Source: an uncultured Clostridia bacterium (GTDB lineage Bacteria > Bacillota > Clostridia > Christensenellales > UBA3700). From it: a stretch of DNA of 64,000 nucleotides. The stretch covers positions 271,485 to 335,484 of the forward strand of contig CAMXSN010000002.1 of NCBI GenBank assembly GCA_947246685.1, in the 5' to 3' direction. The position numbers and the translations under genes are program-made. Shown in pieces: positions 53,295 to 63,222 of this stretch. The first letter of the stretch is position 1. The number at the start of each line of letters is the position of its first letter. The notes beneath the pieces were generated by a model. The model saw nothing but the letters and a program-made list of their open reading frames with translations. It did not search any database and was not told where the DNA came from.

Positions 53295-54422
53295 ATGAAG
53301 ATATATACGCAAATTTCCTGCGAATCAAGAAACTGTCAGAGACTTATCAATAAATTTTTAGAGAAAAACATAAAATTGCGGCGCGTAAAGCTCAAAGGCG
53401 ATACGTTGCGTTTTTGCATAGAAGATAAGAATTTGAAGAGCGCTACGGAACTCATTACGGCAACGGGCGCGCGTTATTGCGTTGAAAAGCGCGGCGGAGC
53501 GGAACTTGTCAAAAAACTTGCAGTTAGATATCTGTCTTTGATAATTCCCGCAATTATGTGTATAGCCGTTTTGGCGTCGTTTTCAAAAGTGTGCGTAGGC
53601 ATTAAGATCAACTGCGCGGATTCGCAGATAAGTTCTCAAATCAACGATATTCTTGCCGCGGGCAAAGTCAAACCTTATACGTTAAAGGCAAAAATCGATA
53701 CCAAGGCGCTGTCCCTTAAGATCAGCAGTGAAATAGATAAGGTAGGATTTGCAAACTGCTATTTTGACGGAGGTATTTTAAATATAGACGTCAAAGAAGT
53801 CTATAAGCCTGACAAGAAAGAAGAATTTAGCAAGATAGTGGCAGACAGAGACTGTATCGTCACGCGAGTATTGCTTTATTCCGGCACGGCGCTTGTCAAG
53901 GAAGGAGACGTGGTGAAAAAGGGAGATACGCTCATCGAAGGATATATCGATACCGCTCCCGATACCGAAGACAACGAAAGACTTGCAGTTCCTGCAGACG
54001 GCGTCGTTTATGCTCAGACAGCTTATTCCGACAGAATCACGCTAAGCGCAAAAGTAATGGAAAACGTACGCACTGGCAAAAGTTATAAAGACACTCAACT
54101 ATATCTTTTCGGCAAAAGAATAGGTAAGGCACACAAGCCGAAATATCAGGCGTATGAGTATAAAGAAGAATCCAAGATATTCGGCAGCGTAATTCCGATA
54201 CGGGCGGTGACAAGGACGTATTATCAGTTGGAGACCAGAGAGGTGCTGCTCAGCGACGAGCAGGTCGACGAACAGATATCGTTGGAGTGTATAGAATTGT
54301 GGCAGCAGATACCTGAGGAAGCTAAACTTCTTGATAATTATACCTATCGAAAAAAGCTAGACAATTTGCATATAATAGATATATACTATATTGTAGAGGA
54401 AATCGTAAGTGAAGGAAAGTAA
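53295..54422 (+). CDS. yqfD: Sporulation protein YqfD
   Basis: A 375-residue membrane protein of the YqfD family: an N-terminal soluble part, one membrane helix (YLSLIIPAIMCIAVLASFS, about residues 80-98) and a large extracytoplasmic beta-rich C-terminal domain (LLYSGTALVKEGDVVKKGD). ATG at 53295 follows the yqfC stop by two bases; a TTG at 53289 would overlap it. The end overlaps the phoH-like start by 14 bases. Confidence 0.93.
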   Translation: MKIYTQISCESRNCQRLINKFLEKNIKLRRVKLKGDTLRFCIEDKNLKSATELITATGARYCVEKRGGAELVKKLAVRYLSLIIPAIMCIAVLASFSKVCVGIKINCADSQISSQINDILAAGKVKPYTLKAKIDTKALSLKISSEIDKVGFANCYFDGGILNIDVKEVYKPDKKEEFSKIVADRDCIVTRVLLYSGTALVKEGDVVKKGDTLIEGYIDTAPDTEDNERLAVPADGVVYAQTAYSDRITLSAKVMENVRTGKSYKDTQLYLFGKRIGKAHKPKYQAYEYKEESKIFGSVIPIRAVTRTYYQLETREVLLSDEQVDEQISLECIELWQQIPEEAKLLDNYTYRKKLDNLHIIDIYYIVEEIVSEGK

Positions 54423-55371
54423 CGTTGTCAGAAGTAAAATAGAGGTCGAGAATTTGCAGGACGCCATTGCGCTTTTTGGCAATCACGACGAGAACGTCAA
54501 CTATCTGAGAAAGAGAAACGAGGTCAAAATCAATCTTTTTGACAACTCGGTAATAATAGAGGGAGAAGAGGACAACGTCGTCAGATGCGAAAAGATTGTT
54601 CGACTGCTCCTCGAAAAATCTAAGGGCAACCCCGTCAACAAGAGTTTTATAAGATTTTGTTCGGAACTGGTCGATAACAACGACGAAGATAGATTCGACG
54701 AGCTGTGCAAAGTCGTTGCCGTGACGGCTCGAGGCAAGCAGATAAAGTGCAAGACTTACGGACAAGCCAAATACGCGCAGGCTATTCGCGACAACAGTAT
54801 AGTTTTCGGAATCGGTCCCGCCGGCACGGGAAAGACTTATCTTGCAGTTGCTATAGCTGTGACGATGTATAAAAACAAGGCGGTCGAAAAAATAATCTTA
54901 ACGAGACCTGCCGTAGAAGCGGGAGAAAAATTGGGATTTTTACCCGGCGATTTGGGCGCAAAGGTCGATCCTTATCTTAGACCGCTTTACGATGCGTTGC
55001 AGGAAATGTTGGGATTGGAGACTTATTCGAGATTGATAGAAAAAGGGGTGATAGAGATAGCTCCGCTTGCGTATATGAGAGGACGAACTCTTTCCAACGC
55101 GTTTATCATTCTCGACGAGGCTCAGAATACGACGAGAGAACAGATGAAAATGTTTCTCACCAGAATGGGCGAGGGCAGCAGAATAGTGGTCACGGGCGAC
55201 GCAACGCAGATTGATTTGCCCAACGACAAGGCTTCGGGACTTCTGCACGCTTCGGCGATATTAGGCGGAATCGACGACATAGAGATTATTCACTTAAAGA
55301 CGAGGGATATCGTGCGCAACGATTTGGTTCAGGCGATCGTCAAGGCGTACGAAGATAATAAAAACCAATAG
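54409..55371 (+). CDS. phoH: PhoH family ATPase
   Basis: A 320-residue PhoH-like protein with a short KH-like N-terminal domain and a P-loop ATPase domain: GIGPAGTGKTYLAV (Walker A), ILTRPAVEAGEKLGFLPGD, FIILDEAQNTT (Walker B) and VVTGDATQIDLP. Family members are RNA-linked ATPases/helicases, often next to ybeY, as here. A GTG start at 54409 with AGAGGA upstream is used. Confidence 0.95.
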   Translation: MKESNVVRSKIEVENLQDAIALFGNHDENVNYLRKRNEVKINLFDNSVIIEGEEDNVVRCEKIVRLLLEKSKGNPVNKSFIRFCSELVDNNDEDRFDELCKVVAVTARGKQIKCKTYGQAKYAQAIRDNSIVFGIGPAGTGKTYLAVAIAVTMYKNKAVEKIILTRPAVEAGEKLGFLPGDLGAKVDPYLRPLYDALQEMLGLETYSRLIEKGVIEIAPLAYMRGRTLSNAFIILDEAQNTTREQMKMFLTRMGEGSRIVVTGDATQIDLPNDKASGLLHASAILGGIDDIEIIHLKTRDIVRNDLVQAIVKAYEDNKNQ

Positions 55372-55394
55372 AAAAAGGTGTGAAGGTATATAAG

Positions 55395-56840
55395 ATGAAG
55401 AGTTCTGCAAAAAACATTTGGATAACGACGGCCTATCTTGCTGTCATTTTTGTCATGACTTTTTTGATGACCGTATTTTCGGTGGCTTGTATAGCTAAGG
55501 ATTTTTCCGTATTTTCTTACTACAAAGTATATTTGCCGTTGACGTTGATGGTGTTTGGCATAATGACCACGCTCTATTTTTATATCGTCAAATTCGACAA
55601 AAATTCCAACGAACATATTTCGGTATTGAAGAGATGTCTTATTTGTTATTCGATGGTGTTTATAGCGGTTGTAGTGTCGTGCGTGTTGTACAGCTATTTT
55701 TCCTCTAACGCCATCGTTATTTCTTCTGTTACGATGATGGTCACCGTGCTTATCAATAAAAAAATGGGTATCTTCTCGTCATTCGTTACGATGGGCGTGT
55801 TGCTTGCGATAGTCATGACGAGTACTTACGTTCTCGATATAGAAAGATACAATCTGGATATGGTCGGCGGTCTGCTGATATCGGTAATCATGAGTATGTT
55901 TATGGTATTCCTCGTAGGCGGCGAATATTCTCGTCTCAGATTGACTTGGGGAACCATTCTCATAGGTCTTGCGACCACGCCGCTCTCGGGTCTATACGCG
56001 ATATTCAGTCACGGACTGAGCATAAGCGCGGTTGGCGACGCAATGTTCGGCAGACTTATCGGCAGCATGCTTTCCGTTGCGATATTCATTGTCTTTCTGC
56101 CGCTGTACGAGACTATGTTTGCAGTCTGGACAAACTTCAAATTAGCCGAAGTTTGTTCGCCGTCTCAACCGCTGCTTAAAGAACTTAAACAAAAGGCGCC
56201 CGGCACGTACAATCACAGCGTCAGCGTTGCTAATCTGGTAGAAAGCTGCGCTATTGCAATAGATATCAATCCTTATATGGCGAGAGCGTGCGCGTATTTT
56301 CACGACGTAGGCAAGATGAATCATCCCGAATATTTTACGGAAAATCAGAAAGACGGACGCAACCCGCACGACGATCTAATACCCGAGGTCAGCGTCAATA
56401 TGATTACTGGTCACGTCAAAGACGGAGTCACGATACTCAAAGCCAATCATATGCCCGAGACGATAATCAAGGCGGCTTACGAACATCACGGAGATTCCAC
56501 CGTGTCGTATTTCTATATCAAAGCGCAGAGCATTACAGAAGAACAGCTCAACAATTATACTTATAGATACAATGCCAGAAAGCCCACGACGAAATACAGC
56601 GCTTTGATAATGATATGCGATATGTGCGAGGCGATAGTAAGAGCCAAACCGCCCGAGGATTACGATCAACTGAGAGCGATAGTAACCAACGTCATCGATT
56701 CAAAACTTAAAGAAGGGCAGTTTGACGATTGCGAACTTACGGTAAAAGATTTTGCAATAGTCAAAGACACGATATGCGAAATAATTCCGTCTATTATGCA
56801 CAAGAGAATAGATTACGATAAGGCGAGGGAAAGAAGATAA
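55395..56840 (+). CDS. Multi-span HD-domain phosphohydrolase, PgpH-like without extracellular domain
   Basis: A 481-residue protein in the position of yqfF/pgpH. Seven or so membrane helices fill residues about 8-265, then a cytosolic HD domain begins at YNHSVSVANLVESCAIAI with the metal motif FHDVGKMNHP and later HVKDGV and HHGDST. PgpH-type enzymes hydrolyse c-di-AMP. Canonical PgpH is about 700 residues and has a 250-residue extracellular 7TMR-HDED domain after the first helix; here only about 16 residues follow that helix, so the sensor is missing. Ends with TAATG overlap to ybeY. Start ATG 55395 or GTG 55380. Confidence 0.88.
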   Translation: MKSSAKNIWITTAYLAVIFVMTFLMTVFSVACIAKDFSVFSYYKVYLPLTLMVFGIMTTLYFYIVKFDKNSNEHISVLKRCLICYSMVFIAVVVSCVLYSYFSSNAIVISSVTMMVTVLINKKMGIFSSFVTMGVLLAIVMTSTYVLDIERYNLDMVGGLLISVIMSMFMVFLVGGEYSRLRLTWGTILIGLATTPLSGLYAIFSHGLSISAVGDAMFGRLIGSMLSVAIFIVFLPLYETMFAVWTNFKLAEVCSPSQPLLKELKQKAPGTYNHSVSVANLVESCAIAIDINPYMARACAYFHDVGKMNHPEYFTENQKDGRNPHDDLIPEVSVNMITGHVKDGVTILKANHMPETIIKAAYEHHGDSTVSYFYIKAQSITEEQLNNYTYRYNARKPTTKYSALIMICDMCEAIVRAKPPEDYDQLRAIVTNVIDSKLKEGQFDDCELTVKDFAIVKDTICEIIPSIMHKRIDYDKARERR

Positions 56841-57313
56841 TGCTGGAGATTTTCAACGATACTCAAGCTTTTGTCGATACCCAAGCGTTGAACAAAGTTT
56901 TCGGTGAATTTTGCAAGCTATTCGATCTTCCCGACAATATCGCGGCGGAACTTACCGTGACGGACGAAGAGACGATAAGAGACGTCAATCGCCGATTTCG
57001 TCAAATTGACAGTGTAACCGACGTGCTGAGTTTTCCAGCTTTGGAAGTAAAACTGCCTTTTGATTTCAACGATTATCCCTACGACGTGGATATGGCGACC
57101 GGAGAACTGTCTTTGGGCGAAATAATGATTTGTCATTCGCGTATGTTGGAGCAAAGCAGAGAGTACGGGCATTCGGAAACAAGAGAGTGCTGCTATTTGT
57201 TGGCGCACGGACTGCTGCATTTGTTGGGATTCGACCACGTCGACGAGCAGGATAAAACCGTAATGAGAGAAAAGGAAGAAGAGATTTTGTCTGCTCTTGG
57301 TATCACGAGATAA
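56840..57313 (+). CDS. ybeY: Endoribonuclease YbeY
   Basis: A 157-residue metal-dependent RNase for 16S rRNA maturation and ribosome quality control. The zinc motif LAHGLLHLLGFDHVDEQD holds the three His. VTDEETIRDVNRRFRQIDSV and LGEIMICHSR are family segments. It overlaps the upstream gene by one base; era follows 43 bases later. The dgkA and cdd genes found between ybeY and era in Bacillus are absent. Confidence 0.96.
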   Translation: MLEIFNDTQAFVDTQALNKVFGEFCKLFDLPDNIAAELTVTDEETIRDVNRRFRQIDSVTDVLSFPALEVKLPFDFNDYPYDVDMATGELSLGEIMICHSRMLEQSREYGHSETRECCYLLAHGLLHLLGFDHVDEQDKTVMREKEEEILSALGITR

Positions 57314-57356
57314 TAGGCGCGATGAATTTTTTGCGCAAGTTTAGGAAAAAATCAGT

Positions 57357-58253
57357 ATGAAAGCAGGATTTGTATCATTAATAGGAAAGCCTAACGCAGG
57401 CAAGTCGACTTTGACAAACACTTTGGTCGGAGAGAAAGTATCTATCGTCAGCTGGAAACCTCAGACAACGCGAAATAAGATTCTCGGTATTGTCAACGGC
57501 GAAGACTACCAGTTGGTCATAGTGGATACTCCGGGAGTGCATAAGGCTAAAAACGCTTTGTCCAAATATATGATGAAAAGCGTGGAAGTCGGACAGGAGG
57601 GCGTGGAAGTTATCGTCTACGTTATGGCGATGGACAAAAAACTTGACGACAGCGATATGGAATATATCCGCAAATACGCTGACGGAAAGACCCCGTTTGT
57701 AATTGCGCTTAATAAATGCGACGAGGCTCAACCTAGCGCTATTCCGGAAAGGATAGTTCGGCTCAAAGATATCGCGGGCGTCGACAGCATTATTCCTATA
57801 AGCGCTCTTACGGGTAAGAACGTGGATATGCTCAAAGACAGACTGTTGGCTCTAATGCCCGAGGGCGAGAGATTCTTTGACGAGGATATGTATACCGACA
57901 AGTCCATGAGATTTATGGTGTGCGAAATCGTCAGAGAGAAGGCGCTGAGAAATCTCGACGAAGAGATCCCGTACGGGATAGGCGTCACAGTCAACAAATA
58001 TTCTTATAGAAACAACGGCATATTGGATATCGACGCCGACATAGTCTGCGAAAAACAGTCGCATAAAGCCATGGTAATCGGCAAGGGCGGAGCCATGATA
58101 AAGAAGATATCCACACAGTCTAGACAGGACATAGAAGATATGGTCGGCGGCAAAGTCTTTCTCAACCTTTACGTCAGAGTCAAAGAAGATTGGAGAGAAA
58201 GCGATTTTTTGCTCAACCAGCTTGGATATAATATCAAAGAACTTAAAGATTGA
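57357..58253 (+). CDS. era: GTPase Era
   Basis: Era binds 16S rRNA and supports 30S maturation (298 residues). GTPase motifs GKPNAGKSTLTN, DTPGVHKAKNALS and NKCDE are followed by a C-terminal KH domain with VIGKGGAMIKKIS. It is the sixth gene of the yqfC-recO run. Confidence 0.97.
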   Translation: MKAGFVSLIGKPNAGKSTLTNTLVGEKVSIVSWKPQTTRNKILGIVNGEDYQLVIVDTPGVHKAKNALSKYMMKSVEVGQEGVEVIVYVMAMDKKLDDSDMEYIRKYADGKTPFVIALNKCDEAQPSAIPERIVRLKDIAGVDSIIPISALTGKNVDMLKDRLLALMPEGERFFDEDMYTDKSMRFMVCEIVREKALRNLDEEIPYGIGVTVNKYSYRNNGILDIDADIVCEKQSHKAMVIGKGGAMIKKISTQSRQDIEDMVGGKVFLNLYVRVKEDWRESDFLLNQLGYNIKELKD

Positions 58254-58315
58254 TTTCCCATTGCGGCAACGCGATAATGCAAAATGTCTACATAAACGTA
58301 TAGGAGAAATCACTA

Positions 58316-58423
58316 ATGGATTGTAAAGACACTTTGTGGGAACTTTTTAACAAAACGGGAAACATACAGTATTATCTCATGTATAAGGCGCTTGAGGACG
58401 AGGAAAGAGGCGGCAGGAGATAG
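58316..58423 (+). CDS. yqzL: YqzL family small protein
   Basis: A 35-residue protein between era and recO, starting MDCKDTLWELFNKTGNIQYY. The pattern of a W/F pair, TGNI and Y(L/Y)M(Y/F)KALE matches the YqzL family, which occupies this same position in Bacillus. A TAGGAGAA ribosome site lies 7 bases before the ATG. Function is unknown. Confidence 0.85.
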   Translation: MDCKDTLWELFNKTGNIQYYLMYKALEDEERGGRR

Positions 58424-58433
58424 AGGAGAAAGC

Positions 58434-58991
58434 GTGGAAATTTTGACCGAAGAGGGCGTGTGCCTAAGAGCGGTGGATTACGGCGAAAAGGACAAGATAC
58501 TGACGCTGTATCTTGCAGGATACGGCAAGATAGGAGTGTCGGCAAAAGGCTGCAAGAGCGCCAAGTCCAAACTTAAATATGCGGTGACGCCTCTGTGTTT
58601 CGGCAAATATTATCTGACCAAAAAAAATAATTACGTGTTGACGGGGTGCGACTGCATAGACAGCTTTTTTTCGCTGACGTCGGATCCTCTTAAATATTAT
58701 TGCGCGTCGGCATTGATTGAAGTCGTGGACAAGATGACCATGGAAGACGAATACAATCACAGGCTGTTCGTTACTATGCTCAACGCGCTCAACGAAATAT
58801 GTTATAAGGCGGAATATCCAAAAGTCTGTCTTTTCGATTATCTCAAAGAGTTAGGTAGCGCTCTGGGGTATCAAATCAACGCGATTACTTTCAAAGATTT
58901 CTACAATTATTTTTATCATACGCACGGCGTGAAAATTAATTCTATCGCGCAGTTGATTAAATTTGATTCGATTCAAAACGGCGAATTGTGA
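58434..58991 (+). CDS. recO: DNA repair protein RecO, short form
   Basis: RecO loads RecA on SSB-coated DNA (RecFOR pathway). The N-terminal OB fold is clear (GVCLRAVDYGEKDKILTLYLAGYGKI) and is followed by the helical part. At 185 residues it lacks about 50-60 residues compared with typical RecO, including the C-terminal zinc-finger cysteines. The GTG start at 58434 has AGAGGAGA 5 bases upstream. The end is followed by intergenic sequence, with no sign of a continued frame. Confidence 0.85.
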   Translation: MEILTEEGVCLRAVDYGEKDKILTLYLAGYGKIGVSAKGCKSAKSKLKYAVTPLCFGKYYLTKKNNYVLTGCDCIDSFFSLTSDPLKYYCASALIEVVDKMTMEDEYNHRLFVTMLNALNEICYKAEYPKVCLFDYLKELGSALGYQINAITFKDFYNYFYHTHGVKINSIAQLIKFDSIQNGEL

Positions 58992-59098
58992 AACGGACGT
59001 ATCTTACGAAATTAATATCCGTTTGGCAATAATAAAAGTCGTCGCGCCGTATACTTTACTTAATATTTATAAAATATTAACAAAGTGGTCGAATATGG

Positions 59099-59127
59099 TT
59101 GTAATTTACAGTTATTTATTGTAAAAT
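59099..59127 (+). promoter_or_regulatory. Promoter of ppdK
   Basis: TTGTAA (59099-59104), a 17-base spacer and TAAAAT (59122-59127), 51 bases before the ATG. Confidence 0.6.
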
Positions 59128-59178
59128 GTGTTCATAAAAAAATATTTCATTTTAGGATTTGCTAAAAGGAGGAATTAT

Positions 59179-61842
59179 ATGGCAAAGTATGTGTATCTTT
59201 TCAAAGAAGCCGACGGCGACAGAAAAGACCTGTTTGGCGGTAAAGGCGCCAATCTTGCAAAAATGACGTCCTGGGGAATGCCTGTTCCGCAGGGCTTTAC
59301 CATTACTACGGAGGCTTGTACGAAATATTACGACGACGGCGAGAAGATTGCCGACGGCATCGTTAAGGAAATTTTCGAGGCTCTGGCAAAGGTAGAAGAA
59401 GACGCAGGAAAGAAATTCGGCGACGAAAAGAACCCCTTCCTCGTATCCGTTCGTTCGGGCGCAAGAGCGTCTATGCCGGGTATGATGGACACCATTCTCA
59501 ACCTCGGTCTCAACGACGTGTCCGTCAAAGGACTTGCCGCAAAGACGGGCAATCCCAGATTTGCTTACGACTGCTATCGCAGATTTATTCAGATGTTCTC
59601 AGACGTCGTAATGGGTACTCCCAAGAGCGAATTCGAGAAAATCATAGACAAAGTCAAAGAGGAGAAGGGCGTTAAGTCCGATACGGAGTTGACGGCTGAA
59701 GATCTTCAACAGCTTATCGCGCTCTTCAAAGAAGTATATTTTAAGGATCAAGGCGCTGAATTCCCGCAGGATCCCAAGGTTCAGCTTATCGAAGCGGTCA
59801 AAGCCGTTTTCAGAAGTTGGAACAATCCCAGAGCTATCGTATATCGCCGTATGAACGATATTCCCGGCAGCTGGGGAACGGCGGTCAACGTGCAGTCGAT
59901 GGTGTTCGGCAACATGGGCGACACTTCGGGCACAGGCGTTGCGTTTACCAGAGATCCTTCGACGGGAGAGAAGAGACTCTACGGCGAATATCTTATGAAC
60001 GCGCAGGGCGAAGACGTAGTCGCAGGTATCCGTACTCCGCAGACTATAGATCAACTTGCCAAGACCAACAAAGCGGTTTATAAGCAGTTTGTGGAAATTG
60101 CAGACAGATTGGAAAAAGCCAACAAAGATATGCAGGATATGGAGTTCACCATTGAAGAAGGCAGACTTTATATGTTGCAGACGAGAAACGGTAAGCGTAC
60201 GGCTCGCGCGGCTATCAAAATCGCTTGCGACCTCGTTGACGAAGGAATGATCACAGAGAAAGAAGCTTTGCTCAAACTTGAACCCAAGCAGCTCGATTCG
60301 CTTTTGCATCCTCAGTTTGAAGCAAAAGCTTTGAAAAAAGCCAAAGTAATCGCTAAGGGCTTGCCGGCATCTCCCGGCGCAGCTTGCGGCAAAATCAGCT
60401 TTACCGCAGAAGAGGCTGTCGAAAGAGCGGCTAAGGGCGAGAAGGTCGTGCTCGTTAGATTGGAGACTTCTCCCGAAGATATCGAGGGTATGTACGCCGC
60501 AGAAGGCGTGCTGACCGTCAGAGGCGGTATGACGTCTCACGCGGCAGTCGTTGCGCGCGGCATGGGCGCATGTTGCGTTGCAGGTTGCGGAGCAATCAAA
60601 ATCGACGAAGAAAAGAGAGTAATATATATCGACGGCAAGGAATACGGAGAGAACGATTATCTATCGCTCGACGGTTCTACCGGCAACGTATACGGCAATC
60701 AGATTACTACCGAACAGGCAAGCGTAAGCGGAGATTTTGCAAAAGTTATGGCGTGGGCGGATAAATACAGAGCGTTGAAAGTAAGAACCAACGCCGATAC
60801 TCCCAACGACGCGGCAGTAGCTGTAAAATTCGGAGCAGAAGGTATTGGTCTTTGCCGTACGGAGCATATGTTCTTTGCGGAAGACAGAATTCCCGCGGTT
60901 AGAGAAATGATAGTTTCTAAGACCGTCGAGGAGAGAAAGAAAGCTTTGGCAAAACTTCTTCCCATGCAAAGAGAAGACTTCATCGGTCTATATACTGCAA
61001 TGGAAGGCAGACCTGTCACCATTCGTTTCCTGGATCCGCCGCTTCACGAATTCGTTCCGCATAAGGACGAAGAGATCGCAGAGCTTGCTAAGACGATGGG
61101 CTTGACTTTTGACGAACTCAAAAATACTGTCGAAGGATTGCACGAATTCAACCCGATGATGGGACACAGAGGTTGCCGTCTCGCGGTTACTTATCCCGAA
61201 ATCGCAGAGATGCAGACGCAGGCGGTCATAGAGGCTGCGTTGGCTGTGAGAAAGAACGGCATAGAAGTAGTGCCGGAAATAATGATACCGCTCGTAGGCG
61301 AAATCAAAGAATTGAAATACGTCAAGAGCGTTGTCGTAGAGACTGCCGAAAAGGTGCTCAAAAAGAATAAAGCAAAGATGGAATACCATATCGGTACGAT
61401 GATAGAGATCCCGAGAGCGGCTTTGACTGCTGATGAGATCGCAAAGGAAGCAGAATTCTTCTCCTTCGGTACCAACGACTTAACGCAGATGACTTTCGGT
61501 TTTTCGCGTGACGATTCGGGTAAGTTCCTCGACGAATATTACGCTAAGAAGATATTCGAATCCGATCCGTTTGCAAGACTTGATCAGATCGGCGTAGGCA
61601 AACTTATGAAGATCGCTATCGAGGGCGGTAAGTCCACGAGACCTGATATCAAGTTGGGTATCTGCGGCGAACACGGCGGCGATCCGTCTACGATAGAATT
61701 CTGCCACAACGTAGGATTGACTTACGTATCGTGCTCTCCTTTCAGAGTGCCGATTGCCAGACTTGCAGCGGCTCAGGCAAACATTCTCAATCCCAGAGTA
61801 AAGCCGGAACCGGCCGCTACCAGATATCTTGAAGAGAACTGA
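59179..61842 (+). CDS. ppdK: Pyruvate, phosphate dikinase
   Basis: PPDK (887 residues) interconverts pyruvate, ATP and phosphate with PEP, AMP and pyrophosphate; in anaerobes it often replaces pyruvate kinase or drives gluconeogenesis. The N-terminal nucleotide domain begins FGGKGANLAKM, the swivelling phospho-His domain has GGMTSHAAVVARG, and the C-terminal PEP/pyruvate domain has CRTEHMFF and GTNDLTQMTFG. ATG at 59179 follows AAAGGAGGAATT; an upstream in-frame ATG at 59128 lies at the -10 region. Confidence 0.98.
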   Translation: MAKYVYLFKEADGDRKDLFGGKGANLAKMTSWGMPVPQGFTITTEACTKYYDDGEKIADGIVKEIFEALAKVEEDAGKKFGDEKNPFLVSVRSGARASMPGMMDTILNLGLNDVSVKGLAAKTGNPRFAYDCYRRFIQMFSDVVMGTPKSEFEKIIDKVKEEKGVKSDTELTAEDLQQLIALFKEVYFKDQGAEFPQDPKVQLIEAVKAVFRSWNNPRAIVYRRMNDIPGSWGTAVNVQSMVFGNMGDTSGTGVAFTRDPSTGEKRLYGEYLMNAQGEDVVAGIRTPQTIDQLAKTNKAVYKQFVEIADRLEKANKDMQDMEFTIEEGRLYMLQTRNGKRTARAAIKIACDLVDEGMITEKEALLKLEPKQLDSLLHPQFEAKALKKAKVIAKGLPASPGAACGKISFTAEEAVERAAKGEKVVLVRLETSPEDIEGMYAAEGVLTVRGGMTSHAAVVARGMGACCVAGCGAIKIDEEKRVIYIDGKEYGENDYLSLDGSTGNVYGNQITTEQASVSGDFAKVMAWADKYRALKVRTNADTPNDAAVAVKFGAEGIGLCRTEHMFFAEDRIPAVREMIVSKTVEERKKALAKLLPMQREDFIGLYTAMEGRPVTIRFLDPPLHEFVPHKDEEIAELAKTMGLTFDELKNTVEGLHEFNPMMGHRGCRLAVTYPEIAEMQTQAVIEAALAVRKNGIEVVPEIMIPLVGEIKELKYVKSVVVETAEKVLKKNKAKMEYHIGTMIEIPRAALTADEIAKEAEFFSFGTNDLTQMTFGFSRDDSGKFLDEYYAKKIFESDPFARLDQIGVGKLMKIAIEGGKSTRPDIKLGICGEHGGDPSTIEFCHNVGLTYVSCSPFRVPIARLAAAQANILNPRVKPEPAATRYLEEN

Positions 61843-61864
61843 TAAAATATCGTTAGATAAAATC

Positions 61865-61898
61865 AAACGCGCCCGTTCGTTAAGACGGGCGCGTTTTT
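61865..61898 (+). terminator. Terminator after ppdK
   Basis: AAACGCGCCCGT pairs with ACGGGCGCGTTT over an eight-base loop, followed by a T-run; near-symmetrical flanks may also serve dinB from the other side. Confidence 0.9.
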
Positions 61899-61986
61899 AT
61901 ATAAAAACAATACAAAAGCAATTTGACTTATTGCAATGATTTCGTCAATTCGACGTTGGATAAAATCATGAGTTTGATAGGAGTCT

Positions 61987-63216
61987 TTACTTTTTGAACG
62001 GTATAAAATCACTGTCTACAAGTCCGTCTGTTATAAAAGGATATTCGAGCAGAGACGCCGATTTCATCGCGTCATAACCGTATTTTTGTCTTATCGCGTC
62101 AAGCGATTTATCAAGACGGCGGAGCTTTTCGGTTTTCTCCATATCGTCGAGCAGAGACAGCTGAATCGCTTCGCTGCCGGAAGAGAGGTCAAAAGCCGTC
62201 ACAGACAGCAACCGTATAGGAATGCGAGGACAGAGAGCGTCGTAAATTTGCATAGCAAAATCGCATAAAGCGCTTGCGGAATTCAGTTTGTAGGGGAGTT
62301 TTATCTGCTTGCCTATATAATTCAAATCGTTGAATCTTATTCCAAGATGCAGTCCGCCGGCGACAAAATCGTGTTTTCGCATTCTTACCGCTACCATTTC
62401 GCTCAGCGCCATTACTACCGCTTCGACTTCGTCGCGAGAGGAGACGTCTTTGGGCATCGTGGTGGAATTGCCTATGCTTTTGGGAATGGGCGCGTCGTAA
62501 TAAAGTCTTACCGGTTCGTCGTTGACGCCGTTGGCATTGTCATAAATTTTCTGCCCGTTGATACCAAACTTATCTCTAAGTATTTTCGGATTGGAACAGG
62601 CTAGATCTCCTATGGTATTGATGCCCAGATCCTGCAATTTTTTTGCGGTGCGGCGTCCTATCATCAGCATGTCGCCGACGGGGAGTCCCCATACTTTTCG
62701 CCTAAAGTTGCTTTCGTCTATGACTGTAGTGGCGTCGGGTTTTTTCATATCGGAACCGAGCTTTGCAAATACTTTATTAAACGATACTCCCACGGATATG
62801 GTTATTCCGATCTGCGTTTTTATTCTCTCTCGCAATTCGTCGGCAATGTTTTCCGCGCTGTTAAACAGGCGCATTGATCCGCTGACGTCCAACCAGCATT
62901 CGTCTATTCCGAATGGTTCGACTCTATCTGTGTATTGACAGTAAATATCAAATATCTTATCAGAGTATTCTACATATTTATCATATTGCGGCGGCACGAG
63001 AATCAGTTGGGGACATTTGCGTTTTGCCTCCCATATTACTTCGCCCGTCTTTACGCCGCAGGCTTTTGCTTTTTGATTTTTTGCCAAAATTATGCCGTGC
63101 CGCTTATCGGGATTTCCCGATACGGCAACGTACTTGTCTTTGAGAGACGGGTCAAGCATGCATTCGACGGACGCGTAGAAATTATTGGCGTCGCAGTGGA
63201 GTATTCTTCGTACCAT
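61987..63216 (-). CDS. dinB: DNA polymerase IV (Y family)
   Basis: Translesion polymerase of 409 residues. Catalytic acids lie in LHCDANNFYASVE and in FGIDECWLDVSGS; AKLGSDMKKPDATTVI and the helix-hairpin-helix (LGINTIGDLACSNPKIL) are family segments, and a little-finger domain follows. No clear beta-clamp motif was searched for. A LexA-type box lies 35 bases upstream, fitting SOS control. Confidence 0.96.
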   Translation of the reverse strand: MVRRILHCDANNFYASVECMLDPSLKDKYVAVSGNPDKRHGIILAKNQKAKACGVKTGEVIWEAKRKCPQLILVPPQYDKYVEYSDKIFDIYCQYTDRVEPFGIDECWLDVSGSMRLFNSAENIADELRERIKTQIGITISVGVSFNKVFAKLGSDMKKPDATTVIDESNFRRKVWGLPVGDMLMIGRRTAKKLQDLGINTIGDLACSNPKILRDKFGINGQKIYDNANGVNDEPVRLYYDAPIPKSIGNSTTMPKDVSSRDEVEAVVMALSEMVAVRMRKHDFVAGGLHLGIRFNDLNYIGKQIKLPYKLNSASALCDFAMQIYDALCPRIPIRLLSVTAFDLSSGSEAIQLSLLDDMEKTEKLRRLDKSLDAIRQKYGYDAMKSASLLEYPFITDGLVDSDFIPFKK

Positions 63217-63222
63217 AATAAG

